DNA from: Ralstonia pickettii
GTDB taxonomy: Bacteria > Pseudomonadota > Gammaproteobacteria > Burkholderiales > Burkholderiaceae
Direction of reading: 5' to 3'
NCBI RefSeq assembly: GCF_000607165.1
Contig: NZ_JFZG01000004.1
Coordinates: 62,001 to 126,000 of the forward strand
Length of the DNA stretch: 64,000 nt
The position numbers were made by a program, and so were the translations under genes. A model generated the notes under the pieces. It saw nothing but the letters and a program-made list of their open reading frames with translations, had not been told where the DNA came from and did no database searches. This document shows positions 9,129 through 18,203 of the stretch, piece after piece (the stretch's first letter is position 1; the number at the start of each line of letters is the position of its first letter).

Positions 9129-10054
9129 CGTTGCGCCCTCGGGTTCAGCACTTCGCGCAGGCGGTCGCCCACCAGGTTGATGGCCACCAGCGCCAGCAAC
9201 AGCGCGATGCCCGGATAGAAACTGATCCAGTACTGGCCAGACAGCATGTATTGGTATCCGTTGGAAATCAGCAGGCCCAGAGACGGCTCGGTAATCGGCA
9301 CGCCCAGGCCCAGGAACGACAGCGTGGCTTCCAGCGTGATTGCGCGCGCCACCTGCAGCGTGCCCACGACGATCAGCGGCGGCAGGCAGTTCGGCAGGAT
9401 GTGCCTGAGCGCGATGCGCCAGCCGGGCAGCGCGAGCGAACGTGCGGCTTCCACGTACTCGCGGCGACGCTCGACCAGGGCTTGCCCGCGCACCGTACGC
9501 GCGTAATACGCCCACTCCAGCAGCACCAGCGTCAGCACGACATTGGTGATGCTCTTGCCGAGATAGGCGAGGATCATCATGGCCACCAGCACCGACGGGA
9601 ACGACAGCAGCAGATCGACCGTGCGCATGATGATGCTGTCGACACGGCCGCCGGCATACGCCGCAATCAGCCCGAGCAGCGTGCCGATTACTGCGGCCAC
9701 CGCTGCCGACCCGATCCCCACGCCCAGGCTGATGCGCAAGCCATAGAGGATGCCGGAGTAGAGATCACGCCCCTGGCCATCTGTTCCGAGCCAGTACGTG
9801 AACGTGCCCGTGCCGGCTGGCGAACCCGGTGGCAGGCGCGAGTCCAGCACGTCGAGCTGCATCAGGTCGTACGGATTCTGCGGCGTGATCCAGGGAGCGG
9901 CCAGCGCAGCCAGAATCAGTACTACAACAACCACCAGCCCGAAGATGGCCGCCTTGGAGGCGAGGAAATCCGATGCCACGCGCCGCCACGGCGATTGCCT
10001 GCGCGGGGCGGACACCGTTGTCGCCGGCGTGGATTGCGAAGTCGTATTCATCAT
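9125..10054 (-). CDS. Peptide-type ABC transporter permease (DppC/OppC-like)
   Basis: 309 residues. After a cytoplasmic N-terminus (about 35 residues) comes the first membrane helix, then the conserved OppC N-terminal region ending in LGTDGQGRDLYSG, then five more helices with the EAA-type loop EYVEAARSLALPGWRIALRH. Such permeases form one half of the membrane channel. The start overlaps the stop of the DppB-like gene as ATGA (10051-10054). Confidence 0.92.
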
Positions 10055-11034
10055 GCAGCCTCCGCGCTATCAGCCGCACGCACGCGCGGGTCCAGCATTC
10101 GATACAGGATGTCGACGATCAGGTTGAGCGACACGAACAGGCACACCACGACGATGAGGTAGGACACGATGACCGGCCGGTCCAGCGCGTTGATGCTGTC
10201 CAGAATCAGCTTGCCCGCGCCGGGCCACGCGAAGATGCTTTCCGTCACGACGGCAAAGGCGATGGTCGAGCCCAACTCCAGGCCCAGCACCGTCACCAGC
10301 GGGATCAGCGTATTGCGCAGCACGTGCGCCAGCACCACGCGCAACGGCGACAGGCCCTTGGCACGCGCGAACTTCACGAAGTCCAGCGGCAGCACCTCGC
10401 GCACCCCTGCAGAAGTCAGTCGCAGCACCAGCGAGAGCTTGAACAGCGACAGGTTGACTGCCGGCAGCACGAGATGCCGCAGCCCATCCACCGTCAGCCA
10501 CGACCATTCGATGCCGAACAGGCGCGCCGTTTCACCGCGTCCGCTCGCGGGCAGCCAACCGAGGCTCACGCTGAACGCCATGATCAGCATCAGGCCCACC
10601 CAGAACGTCGGCAGCGAAAAGCCCACCACGCTGCCCGTCATGAGCAGGCGCGACACCGGATGGCGCGGATACAGCCCCGCGAACAGCCCCAGCGGCACCC
10701 CGATCACCACCGCGATGATCAGTGCCGAAAACGCCAGCTCCAGTGTGGCCGGCAGGCGTTGCAGGATCAGCTGGATGGCCGGTTCGTTGTAGACGAAGCT
10801 CTTGCCCAGATTGCCGTGCAGCGCGCCGTTCAGGAAGGCCAGGTACTGCTCCCACAGCGGCTTGTCCAGACCCAGCTCGGCAATGATGCGTGCACGGTCG
10901 ATCTGGTCCACGTCCTGACCGATCAGGATGTCGACCGGGTTGCCGATGGCGTGCAGGCCGATGAAGACGATCACCGTCATCACCAGCACGACCAGCAGCG
11001 CCTGGCCGATGCGGCGGATTAGCCAACCTGTCAT
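10051..11034 (-). CDS. Peptide-type ABC transporter permease (DppB/OppB-like)
   Basis: 327 residues with six predicted membrane helices. The start MTGWLIRRIGQALLVVLVMT and the FVKFARAKGLSPLRVVLAHVLRN coupling loop (quoted in part: ARAKGLSPLRVVLAH) are typical of DppB. The start at 11034 overlaps the monooxygenase stop as ATGA; an upstream ATG at 11097 lies inside that gene. It forms the channel with the DppC-like permease. Confidence 0.92.
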   Translation of the reverse strand: MTGWLIRRIGQALLVVLVMTVIVFIGLHAIGNPVDILIGQDVDQIDRARIIAELGLDKPLWEQYLAFLNGALHGNLGKSFVYNEPAIQLILQRLPATLELAFSALIIAVVIGVPLGLFAGLYPRHPVSRLLMTGSVVGFSLPTFWVGLMLIMAFSVSLGWLPASGRGETARLFGIEWSWLTVDGLRHLVLPAVNLSLFKLSLVLRLTSAGVREVLPLDFVKFARAKGLSPLRVVLAHVLRNTLIPLVTVLGLELGSTIAFAVVTESIFAWPGAGKLILDSINALDRPVIVSYLIVVVCLFVSLNLIVDILYRMLDPRVRAADSAEAA

Positions 11035-12530
11035 CGGGCGGCCTCCTGGCTGGAAGTGGCATTCGCTTCCACACCGGGCGGTGGGGCGGGCGTCCATTCA
11101 TCGCCAAAGATTTCCGGCTCGGCATAGGCCTGGATGGCGGCGTAGTGCGCGTCGATGTCTTCCTGATACAGCAAGCCGGCAATGCCCTGCGCCAAGCGCT
11201 TCGCGCCTTCGCTGATGGCCGGGATGTCGCCCGAGACGCTGCCATGCGTGACCGACGCCGGATAGCAGAAGCAATGCACGCGCGACAGGCCGGGCAGCGT
11301 GCCGGGCGTCTTCTCGCGAAATTCGAACGCGTGGCCGAGGTCGGGCGAATCGGCGAGTTCCGCGTCTTCCTCGCCGGGGCGCGGCGTATAGCGGTCGCGC
11401 CATTGGCGGATGTGCGGTGCCAATGCGCTGAACTCCGGGCGCGAGGCCCAATCGGTGCGAAAGCCCGTTGAGAAGATCAGGAAGTCCAGTTGGAAGACGC
11501 CCTTGGTCGTGGCCACGTGCAGCACGCCGTCGTGCTCGTCCACGCCCAGGATGCCGCAGCCGAGATTGAAGCGCGCATTCGGGTGCCGCGACACGCGCAG
11601 CGTGCTGCCACGTGGCGGGGGAACCTGCTCGACATTGATGTAATGGCGGATGCGCCATTTCCACGCATCAGGCAGATGCAGGTGGCCGTGCACCAGGCCC
11701 GGGCTGCCGGCACCCTTGCCCTTGTTCACACGCGGCAGGTCGGGGCGGCGGATCAGCATGTCGACGCTGGCAGCGCCGGCCTCCAGCGCCGTCGCAGCCG
11801 AATCCATGGCGGACGCGCCGGCGCCGATCACGCCCACGCGCTTGCCGGCCAGCGTGCCGTAGTCCATCTCGTCAGACGAATGCGCCCACCACCTGCGCGG
11901 CAGCCGGTGCGCGAAATCCGGCACGGATGCACCGCCGAGCCCATCACGGCCGGTGGCCAGCACCACGCGCCGTGCAAACACCCGCTGCGTCGGTTGGCCC
12001 GGCGCGTCGATCAGCAGTTCGACGGCGCCATCCACGCGCGGGTGGATGGCCTTCACGTGGTGATCGTTGCGCACGTCCAGCTGAAGCACGCGGCGGTACC
12101 AGCGCAGGTAGTCCATCCATTGCAGGCGCGGAATCTTGTCGAGCACCTCCCACGCATCGGTGCCGAACTGCGCTTCAAACCATGCGCGGAACGTCAGCGC
12201 CGGCAGGCCAAGGGCAGGGCCGGTCAATTGCTTGGGCGAGCGCAACGTTTCCATGCGCGCCGTCGTCGCCCAGGGGCCTTCGAAGCCGGCGGGCGAGCGG
12301 TCGAACACCACCACGCCGATACCGAGATGTTTGAGCGACGCCGCCGCCGCCAGGCCGGCCATGCCGCCACCGATGACGGCCACATCCAGCACAGGTTGAC
12401 CCTCTAACGCGTGTGGCAGCGTCCAATTTTTCGCGGGGAGTTCAAGCCAGGACAGGTCCTGGTGCAAACGGGCTTCCAGCGCTGCGAGCCCGATGACTAG
12501 CGGCGCGTTGTCTTGTTGTGCAGCGGTCAT
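11031..12530 (-). CDS. FAD/NAD(P)-dependent monooxygenase-like oxidoreductase
   Basis: 499 residues. An FAD-binding Rossmann motif VIGGGMAGLAAAASLKHLG sits near residues 52-70 and a second dinucleotide motif VGVIGAGASAMDSAATALEAG (partly quoted) near 220-240, separated as in flavin-containing and Baeyer-Villiger monooxygenases. The classic FMO fingerprint is not clear, so the reaction is uncertain. The start at 12530 overlaps the LysR stop as ATGA (12527-12530), so the regulator and enzyme are translationally coupled. In the operon it probably oxidises the imported compound (inference). Confidence 0.85.
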   Translation of the reverse strand: MTAAQQDNAPLVIGLAALEARLHQDLSWLELPAKNWTLPHALEGQPVLDVAVIGGGMAGLAAAASLKHLGIGVVVFDRSPAGFEGPWATTARMETLRSPKQLTGPALGLPALTFRAWFEAQFGTDAWEVLDKIPRLQWMDYLRWYRRVLQLDVRNDHHVKAIHPRVDGAVELLIDAPGQPTQRVFARRVVLATGRDGLGGASVPDFAHRLPRRWWAHSSDEMDYGTLAGKRVGVIGAGASAMDSAATALEAGAASVDMLIRRPDLPRVNKGKGAGSPGLVHGHLHLPDAWKWRIRHYINVEQVPPPRGSTLRVSRHPNARFNLGCGILGVDEHDGVLHVATTKGVFQLDFLIFSTGFRTDWASRPEFSALAPHIRQWRDRYTPRPGEEDAELADSPDLGHAFEFREKTPGTLPGLSRVHCFCYPASVTHGSVSGDIPAISEGAKRLAQGIAGLLYQEDIDAHYAAIQAYAEPEIFGDEWTPAPPPGVEANATSSQEAAR

Positions 12531-13501
12531 GCGGACGCGCCTTCGGTTTCGTTGATGGATTCGCCATACAGCACCTGCAGCATGCTGGCATGGCGCGCCG
12601 GATCGTGCAGCTTGCAGTCCGGGAGCAGACGCTGTGCCGCGCGCGCGAGGGCGTCGGTCAGTGAGACGATCGCCGCCGACGGCCGCTTGGCCTCGGGGGT
12701 GATCACGCCAAAGAAGAAGGGGATGTCGGCGTCGATCGGGCGCACGGTCACGCCGTCGATTGGCACGCCGTACGCCGTCACCGGCTCCAGCAACGCAACG
12801 CCCAGGCCCGCACGCACGGCGGTCAGCGCATTCAGCGAGGCATTCGTCTCGATGAGCGAGGTCGGTTCCACGCCGGCCTTCGCCAGCGCTTGGTCCAGGC
12901 GGCGGCGCAACCGATATGGGTTGTGCATCGTGATGATCCGCTGTCCCGCGCAAGCGGCCAATGTCAAGCGCTTGCCGGCGGCCAGCGGGTTGTGTGTCTG
13001 CACGGCAGCCACGCACGCGGCTTCGCCGATCCAATGCACGGTGACGCCACGATGCTCCAGCGGCAGGCTGCTGAGGCCAAGGTCGGCAGCGCCGGTGAGC
13101 ACGGCGTGCACAACCTGCTCGGGCGAGGCGCTGCGAATCTGGATGTGCTGCGCGAGTTCCGGCTCATCGGCCAAGGCTGCGGGCAGCAAGCCGGCTGCCA
13201 ATGCAGACGTCGCTGCCAAGCGCAGCGGGCGTGCCTCGCCGCGCGCGATTTCTTCGGCACGGGTGCGGATCTGACGTAAGCTGATCAGCGTATGCTCGAC
13301 GTCTTCGTACAGTAGGAAACCCTGCTCCGTCGGCGAGACGCGCGGCCCCGCGCGTGTGAACAGGGCATAGCCGATTTCAGCTTCCAGATCCTGGATGAGC
13401 CGGCTGATGGCGGGTTGCGAGCGTCCCAGCAGCTTGCCTGCCGCGGTGACACTGCCGGTCGACATGACCGCGGCAAATGCTTCGAGTTGTCGGAGTTCCA
13501 T
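12527..13501 (-). CDS. LysR-type transcriptional regulator heading the transporter/monooxygenase operon
   Basis: 324 residues. The winged helix-turn-helix occupies about residues 2-60 (MELRQLEAFAAVMSTGSVTA and GRSQPAISRLIQDLEAEIGY) and the periplasmic-binding-protein-like effector domain about 90-300. Unlike most LysR regulators it is not divergent from its target but is the first gene of the same operon, joined by an ATGA overlap to the monooxygenase. It probably autoregulates the whole nine-gene unit in response to the imported compound. Confidence 0.9.
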   Translation of the reverse strand: MELRQLEAFAAVMSTGSVTAAGKLLGRSQPAISRLIQDLEAEIGYALFTRAGPRVSPTEQGFLLYEDVEHTLISLRQIRTRAEEIARGEARPLRLAATSALAAGLLPAALADEPELAQHIQIRSASPEQVVHAVLTGAADLGLSSLPLEHRGVTVHWIGEAACVAAVQTHNPLAAGKRLTLAACAGQRIITMHNPYRLRRRLDQALAKAGVEPTSLIETNASLNALTAVRAGLGVALLEPVTAYGVPIDGVTVRPIDADIPFFFGVITPEAKRPSAAIVSLTDALARAAQRLLPDCKLHDPARHASMLQVLYGESINETEGASA

Positions 13502-13521
13502 CCGCCTGTTTGATCCCAGTC

Positions 13522-13540
13522 ATGCATGTAGTTCGTGCAT
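13522..13540. promoter_or_regulatory. Inverted repeat upstream of the LysR gene, possible LysR box
   Basis: ATGCA (13522-13526) and TGCAT (13536-13540) are separated by 9 bases, 21 nt ahead of the LysR start codon. The spacing is close to the T-N11-A arrangement of LysR-regulator sites. The arms are short, so this is only a candidate. The rest of the 162-base gap up to 13663 shows no convincing promoter. Confidence 0.3.
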
Positions 13541-13663
13541 TCTGGTAGAGGCACTATGCGGATTCCAAATAGTATTTTCTTATGTACTCATGCGTTTTGC
13601 GCTGGCAACCGCTATTTCCTGCGGTGCAACGACTGCCGAGGCAGGCTGCGCCGCAGCGCGCCT

Positions 13664-14815
13664 CTATTTGACGAAGGTGCCGTTCGGCCCGATTACCGTC
13701 AGCTCGACATAATTCGATCCCTTGCGCAGGTTCGGGCCGTAGCGGACCTCCAATCCGCCCAGGTCGATCGTGCCGGCTGATTCCAGCCCCGAGACAAAGC
13801 TGGCCCGCGTGGGCGACTTGCCCGCGCGCTTGAGCCCTTCGACCAGCACGCGCGCGGCTGCGTAGCCTTCCATCATGGCGTACGACGGCGCCACGCCGGC
13901 AGACTTCGCGCTGGACGCCAGCTCCCGGCCCAGCAACGAAGTTGAACGCACTGGCGACGGCATCACCTGCGAGACCACCACACCGCGCCCCAGCGCCCCG
14001 AGCGATTTCGCAAACGCCAGACCGGCGTTGTTGGACAGCGCTGCAATCTGCGTCACCGTGCCTTGCTTGTTGAGCGCCTCGATCATGGCGCGCGCCGTCG
14101 TGCCCGGGCAGGCCAGGATCACCGCTTGTGGCGCGAACTTGCCGACATCTGCTGTCGCCTTGGCGATGTCTGGTTTCAGGCGGTCGACGGTGAAGATGCT
14201 GTGCGCGTCGGCGGGCAGTTTTTTCGTGGCGTTGTTGAATCCGATTTCGGTGTCTTTGCCGAAGGTGTCGTTCACGTTGACGAGCGCCAGGCGGCGCAAG
14301 CCCAGCGTGTCGAAGTAATGCACCAGCTCGGCAATCTCCGCCTGGTATTTCGCGCGCACGACAAAAAGTAGCGGGTCAGGCTGATCGAAGAACGTTGAAG
14401 CGCCGGTTGAAGGCGCCACCACTGGCGCGCCCACCGGCCGGGCTTCAGTCATGATCGCCTCGGTATTTGGCGTGCCGCGCGGCAGGAACAGGGCAAAGAC
14501 CTGTTTATCGACCAGCAGCGTGTGCGCGTGTTTCTTGGAGGCGGCGGCATCAAAGCCGTCGTCTTCCGAGATCAGCTCGATCTTGCGTCCATTGACACCG
14601 CCCGCACGGTTCACCGCATCGAGATAGAGCTTGGCGCCCTGCGTCATCTCTTGGACTTGCTCGCCTGCGGGGCCTGTGAAGCCAGCAGTCTGGCCGATGA
14701 CGATCTTGGTGTCGGTGATGCCCGGTTCGGCCATCGTCTGGCCAGACGCCAGCAACAACCCACACAGCCACGCGCATGCAATGGCGCTGCGCACGGCAGC
14801 GTTGCGACCTGTCAT
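13664..14815 (-). CDS. Branched-chain amino-acid-type ABC substrate-binding protein (LivK-like, Peripla_BP_6)
   Basis: 383 residues with a signal peptide (hydrophobic core about 12-27, cut after TMA). The mature start ITDTKIVIGQTAGFTGPAG and the LAAV-type two-lobed pattern match type I periplasmic receptors of the Liv/urea/aromatic-acid group. The start at 14815 has GGGGGAG immediately upstream; the longer frame from 14956 has no support. No Liv permease or ATPase gene is in the window, so it is an orphan receptor here. The ligand could be an amino acid, an amide or an aromatic acid. Confidence 0.88.
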   Translation of the reverse strand: MTGRNAAVRSAIACAWLCGLLLASGQTMAEPGITDTKIVIGQTAGFTGPAGEQVQEMTQGAKLYLDAVNRAGGVNGRKIELISEDDGFDAAASKKHAHTLLVDKQVFALFLPRGTPNTEAIMTEARPVGAPVVAPSTGASTFFDQPDPLLFVVRAKYQAEIAELVHYFDTLGLRRLALVNVNDTFGKDTEIGFNNATKKLPADAHSIFTVDRLKPDIAKATADVGKFAPQAVILACPGTTARAMIEALNKQGTVTQIAALSNNAGLAFAKSLGALGRGVVVSQVMPSPVRSTSLLGRELASSAKSAGVAPSYAMMEGYAAARVLVEGLKRAGKSPTRASFVSGLESAGTIDLGGLEVRYGPNLRKGSNYVELTVIGPNGTFVK

Positions 14816-14980
14816 GTCTCCCCCTTTTCTTTCTGGGTGATTGTTTTGTCGTATGCCAATACGGCAGCATGCACCGCAACATCGGCCGGACGATGCTAGC
14901 CGAGAAGCCCCATCCCGCCCCCTCCGGATTTCCCTAGGGCTGCAACATTGCCGCAACGCTTCATGCGGGTTCCGTGCAAG

Positions 14981-15006
14981 AAAAAACCGCCGTACGAGAC
15001 GGCGGT
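14981..15006 (-). terminator. Intrinsic terminator of the SYLF lipoprotein gene
   Basis: ACCGCCGT (14986-14993) and ACGGCGGT (14999-15006) form an 8-bp stem with a 5-base loop. Six A residues at 14981-14986 give the T tract when read on the minus strand, 24 nt after the lipoprotein stop. Confidence 0.88.
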
Positions 15007-15029
15007 ATGGCTGGAGAGCGAAGCGCTGA

Positions 15030-15647
15030 TCAGTTGTTCTGCTTCGTGATCTTCGTACCTTCGATCGACGCGCCGGCCATCAGGCCCGCGTTGGTCAGGT
15101 TGAAGCCGATGATTGGTTGCTGTGCGGTGTTGGTATCGACCGCGCCGTTCGCGCCGATCTTTGCCAGTGCCACGGTGGCATCCACGCCGGCCGTCCAGCC
15201 TTGGCTAGCCTGGAATTTCTGCAGCGCCTCATCCGTCATGAACAGGATGATGAGCGCACGCGACTGCGCGCCAGCCTGGAAGCCGACGGACGCAGAGGCG
15301 ATGTTGTAGTAGCCCAGCGGACGCCCGCCGCCGGTGCGCAGCACGCCTTCGCCGTATTGGCCGCCCACCACAAAGCCGGCGTTCAGCACCGACGGGAACA
15401 CGAGCACGCCCTTGGCGCGTCCGACCAGCTCGCGCGAGCCGTTGGCCGTGGTGTACAGGCGCGAGAGCACTGAATCGGCCTGCGAGTTGGTGGTGGCGTG
15501 CTTGTTGGTGGACGACATCACGTCGGAGCCCTGGGCATTGGGGCTGGTGGTGGTACAGGCCGCGATCTGGGTACCGAGCAGTGCGACAGCAGCAAGCGCG
15601 GCGGCGCGGGTGACGATGGTCTGGCGGCTGATGAGGTTCTTTTTCAT
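15030..15647 (-). CDS. SYLF/YSC84-domain lipoprotein
   Basis: 205 residues. A lipoprotein signal peptide runs to the lipobox Ile-Ala-Ala-Cys at about residue 31 after a basic N-terminus (MKKNLISRQ). The rest is a SYLF (YSC84-like) domain, recognised by LVGRAKGVLVFPSVLNAGFV, GGQYGEGVL and the Gly-rich C-terminal half ending AGASIEGTKI. In eukaryotes this fold binds lipids; bacterial members are envelope proteins of unknown role. The start at 15647 precedes the signal sequence directly. It is flanked by its own terminator and stands alone. Confidence 0.88.
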   Translation of the reverse strand: MKKNLISRQTIVTRAAALAAVALLGTQIAACTTTSPNAQGSDVMSSTNKHATTNSQADSVLSRLYTTANGSRELVGRAKGVLVFPSVLNAGFVVGGQYGEGVLRTGGGRPLGYYNIASASVGFQAGAQSRALIILFMTDEALQKFQASQGWTAGVDATVALAKIGANGAVDTNTAQQPIIGFNLTNAGLMAGASIEGTKITKQNN

Positions 15648-15900
15648 GGCGATTGATCTCACTGTCTTTGTTGTTGACGAGGGACACAGGCACACGCGCA
15701 TCCCGGCTCTGACTCGGTCCCATGCGCTGAGCAAGGGTGTCGACCAAGGTGGAGCAAGCGGCGTGCCCGCCATATCGCATAAGCGCCGGAGCGCTCAATT
15801 CCTGACATTAGGCGAGATTTGTGCCCCATGTGGCGCTTTTGCTTCACTGCTTTGTAAAAACGCAAGCCGACCGCAATGCAGGTAGCTTTTTCACGCGCAA
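15648..15900. other. Non-coding stretch upstream of the SYLF lipoprotein gene
   Basis: Together with the terminator at 15901-15931 this gives a 314-base gap between the lpxO stop and the lipoprotein start. It should hold the lipoprotein promoter. I find no promoter hexamers with acceptable spacing and no credible open frame. Confidence 0.5.
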
Positions 15901-15931
15901 CAAAAAACCGGCGCTTCAGGCCGGTTTTTTG
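15901..15931. terminator. Bidirectional terminator downstream of lpxO
   Basis: CAAAAAACCGGC (15901-15912) and its exact complement (15920-15931) form a 12-bp stem with a 7-base loop, with T runs on both strands. It lies 31 nt past the lpxO stop. Confidence 0.9.
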
Positions 15932-15961
15932 TGCGATGCAGGAGGCGTGGAGGGTTGGCCG

Positions 15962-16864
15962 TCAGATCCAAATGATCAACGCTGCCACGCCAATGATCAG
16001 GCCGAACTTCACCACGTAGTAGACCTTGCGGTTCCATGCCTTGAAGCGGCGGCGGTACTGGCCCATCACCCACACGTAGCGGAACAGTTTGTTGATGCCG
16101 CCGGTCTGGTCGCCCTCATCGTTGGGCGAGCTGGCGGCGGTCATGACCTTGCGGCCCAGCCATTTGTTGATGCGCTGCGCCCAGCCGAATTTCATCGGGC
16201 GTTCGATATCGCAGAAGAGGATCAGACGATCCTTGTCGGAGGCGTTTTCGGCCCAGTGCAGATAAGTCTCGTCAAAGACGACGCCCTGGCCGTCGCGCCA
16301 GCTGTGGCGCTCGCCATCGACTTCGATGAAACAGCGGTCGTCGTTGGGCGTGGACAGGCCCAGGTGATAGCGCAGCGAGCCGGCAAACGGGTCACGGTGT
16401 GGATTCAGCTTGCCGCCGGGCGGCAGTTCGGCAAACATCGCCGCCTTCACGCTGGGCAGGTCGCGCAGCAGTGCGACGGTCTGCGGGCAGAGCTGTTCGG
16501 CTGAGGGGTGATGTGCCTCATACCACTTGAGGTAGAAGCGTTTCCAGCCATTCTTGAAGAACGAGTTGAAACCGGCGTCGTCATTCTTCTCGGCAGCCTT
16601 GATTTTGCGCAGGTTGACGAGCGCCAGACCTTCGTCGCGAATCTGCGGCCACGCGGCCTGCAGCTTTTCCAGATCCGGAAAACGCTCGACAGGCACATAC
16701 GGCGTCTGCGGCACGCCCGAAAACGCGTACATGAAGCAGTTGACCGGCGCGACCACGGCCGAATGATCGAACATCTGGCGCCAGAATTTCAGGCGCACCT
16801 TGCCGCGAAAGTGCACGTACAGAATGGAGCCCAGATAGAGGGCCACGATAATCCACTTGATCAA
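15962..16864 (-). CDS. lpxO: Aspartyl/asparaginyl beta-hydroxylase family, LpxO-like lipid A hydroxylase
   Basis: 300 residues. Hydrophobic segments at about 3-18 and 282-300 anchor it to the inner membrane. The central Fe(II)/2-oxoglutarate dioxygenase domain has the metal ligands His156 and Asp158 (NPHRDPF) and His203 (LHWAEN), and Arg213 (DRLILF) for 2-oxoglutarate. Length and topology match LpxO, which 2-hydroxylates an acyl chain of lipid A; the substrate is inferred from similarity. It has its own downstream terminator and diverges from an unknown gene. Confidence 0.85.
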   Translation of the reverse strand: MIKWIIVALYLGSILYVHFRGKVRLKFWRQMFDHSAVVAPVNCFMYAFSGVPQTPYVPVERFPDLEKLQAAWPQIRDEGLALVNLRKIKAAEKNDDAGFNSFFKNGWKRFYLKWYEAHHPSAEQLCPQTVALLRDLPSVKAAMFAELPPGGKLNPHRDPFAGSLRYHLGLSTPNDDRCFIEVDGERHSWRDGQGVVFDETYLHWAENASDKDRLILFCDIERPMKFGWAQRINKWLGRKVMTAASSPNDEGDQTGGINKLFRYVWVMGQYRRRFKAWNRKVYYVVKFGLIIGVAALIIWI

Positions 16865-17042
16865 GGCGATTTCCTTGCCGCACGGTGGCGGTCAGCAATT
16901 GAGTGCATGCGCTGGCAGCGCAATCCGGCATTTTACCCGTGGCGAGGCCGCGCCGCGTGGGTCGCCGCCAACAGTGCACCGTGGTGTTGTGACGCCACGT
17001 TACCGTTTGCGCTGCCTTGGCAATAAGGAACATCTGCGTTAT

Positions 17043-17073
17043 TTGTCGCGAAATGTGCGTCGCGTTCTACAAT
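17043..17073 (+). promoter_or_regulatory. Possible sigma-70 promoter for the 186-residue unknown protein
   Basis: TTGTCG at 17043-17048 and TACAAT at 17068-17073 are separated by 19 bases. The -10 is good but the spacing is longer than the usual 16-18, so support is weak. A start near 17080 would leave a 45-nt leader. Confidence 0.3.
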
Positions 17074-17124
17074 TCCGCTTCGCCCGCCAGGCACCATGGC
17101 CGAGGGCGATCACCGGAGGGAGCG

Positions 17125-17685
17125 ATGGACGTCAAAAAACGCGACGGAGAATCCAGCGACATGCCAACCACCATTGGCATCGTCCCGGGCAGTGCGGAAT
17201 CGCTGGAAGCGTCCATCCGCCGTGCCCAGGAAGCGCTGTCCGGGGTGTCTGCTCGACTGGCAAGCAGGCCTGTGCCGCCGCGCCCGGACCCGGCGACAGA
17301 TCGCTTCGTTGAAATGGACGACGCCATGTCATCCGCAGAAGCGCGCGCCCTGGCCGAACGCTGCATCGCTGGTGAGGCAATGGAGCCTGCAAGCCTGGCG
17401 CGGGCGTTTTCCGTATTGCTTGGTCAGATCGATGGGTTGGAGGCCGACCATGCCGGCCGGCGCCGCGTGCTGCGGCAGTGGATGGTGAGCCAACTCACCT
17501 ACAAGATGCTGTATCTGCACCACACCGGTCAGGATTCGACCGTGCCGCCGCGTGCGCTGCGCGCTCAGAAAGAGCGGGTGAAGACGCAGGTTTCGGCCTT
17601 GCTCGATGCCGGGCGTTCCTACGCCGATGTGCGCCTGACCGACCTGCGTTTTGCCGAGGATGGAAATGCCGGCGGTCAGGGCTGA
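17125..17685 (+). CDS. Hypothetical protein, mostly alpha-helical
   Basis: 186 residues, soluble, no signal peptide. The start at 17125 is chosen because GGAGGGAGCG stands directly before the ATG; a longer frame from 17017 lacks a ribosome site. The N-terminal 60 residues are Ser/Ala/Pro-rich and probably disordered. Residues about 75-175 look helical, with a conserved-looking Trp-Met-x4-Thr-Tyr-Lys-Met core. I do not recognise a family. Its right neighbour is the convergent unknown acidic protein. No functional clue from context. Confidence 0.7.
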   Translation: MDVKKRDGESSDMPTTIGIVPGSAESLEASIRRAQEALSGVSARLASRPVPPRPDPATDRFVEMDDAMSSAEARALAERCIAGEAMEPASLARAFSVLLGQIDGLEADHAGRRRVLRQWMVSQLTYKMLYLHHTGQDSTVPPRALRAQKERVKTQVSALLDAGRSYADVRLTDLRFAEDGNAGGQG

Positions 17686-17706
17686 ACCGATCAAGCGACT
17701 AAGCGC

Positions 17707-18099
17707 TCAATCCTCGTCGTCGTCCGGTTCGGAGTCGAGGAATTCGCGGCGGGTGAGCCAGTCGGCGATGGCTTGGTCGCAGGCGTCCTTCAGCTTGGAC
17801 TTGTTATCCACCTTGTCGAACAGCGTGAAGTTCATCAACGCCAGGCCCAAGTCTGTGATGTAGAACATCCGCTTCGGGTTGTCGAAGTGGACGATGCGAC
17901 CGTCGATGTCACCTTCGTCTTCCGGCTCGGCCGGTGCGTCTTCGAGTTCGACCACGCGGCAGGTGAAGCGCGGTGTGCGGGTGTGCGTCAGATATTCGAA
18001 TTCATCGTGCGACACTTCGCCGGACGGTGTGACGGCAATGGCGAAGCCCCAGATAAAGCGCGGGGTCGGCAGATCCGACAGCTCGTCGATTTCATCCAT
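17707..18099 (-). CDS. Conserved hypothetical acidic protein
   Basis: 130 residues, strongly acidic, ending in a run of Asp/Glu (EPDDDED). It has no membrane segment or signal peptide. A ribosome site GGAG stands 8 nt before the start. The central part (FDNPKRMFYITDLGLALMNF) looks like a compact beta/alpha unit. The family is not recognised. It diverges from the Nudix gene with a 104-base gap. Confidence 0.7.
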   Translation of the reverse strand: MDEIDELSDLPTPRFIWGFAIAVTPSGEVSHDEFEYLTHTRTPRFTCRVVELEDAPAEPEDEGDIDGRIVHFDNPKRMFYITDLGLALMNFTLFDKVDNKSKLKDACDQAIADWLTRREFLDSEPDDDED

Positions 18100-18203
18100 C
18101 CTTGTTTCTCCAGTCTGATGACGGCTTGTATTAACGGCGCATTATCGCGCGACCCGTGCTGCACGGAAAGCACAATGCACGCCCGACATGATGGGGCGCA
18201 GAA

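Noticed and set aside
9131-10162. Long plus-strand frames opposite the permease genes (also 9973-11022)
   Set aside because: Gln/His/Arg-rich translations without domains, antisense to clear DppB/DppC-like permeases.
13630-13650. CTGCC/GGCAG repeat as a terminator of the LivK-like gene region
   Set aside because: A two-base loop cannot form a stable hairpin and no T tract follows.
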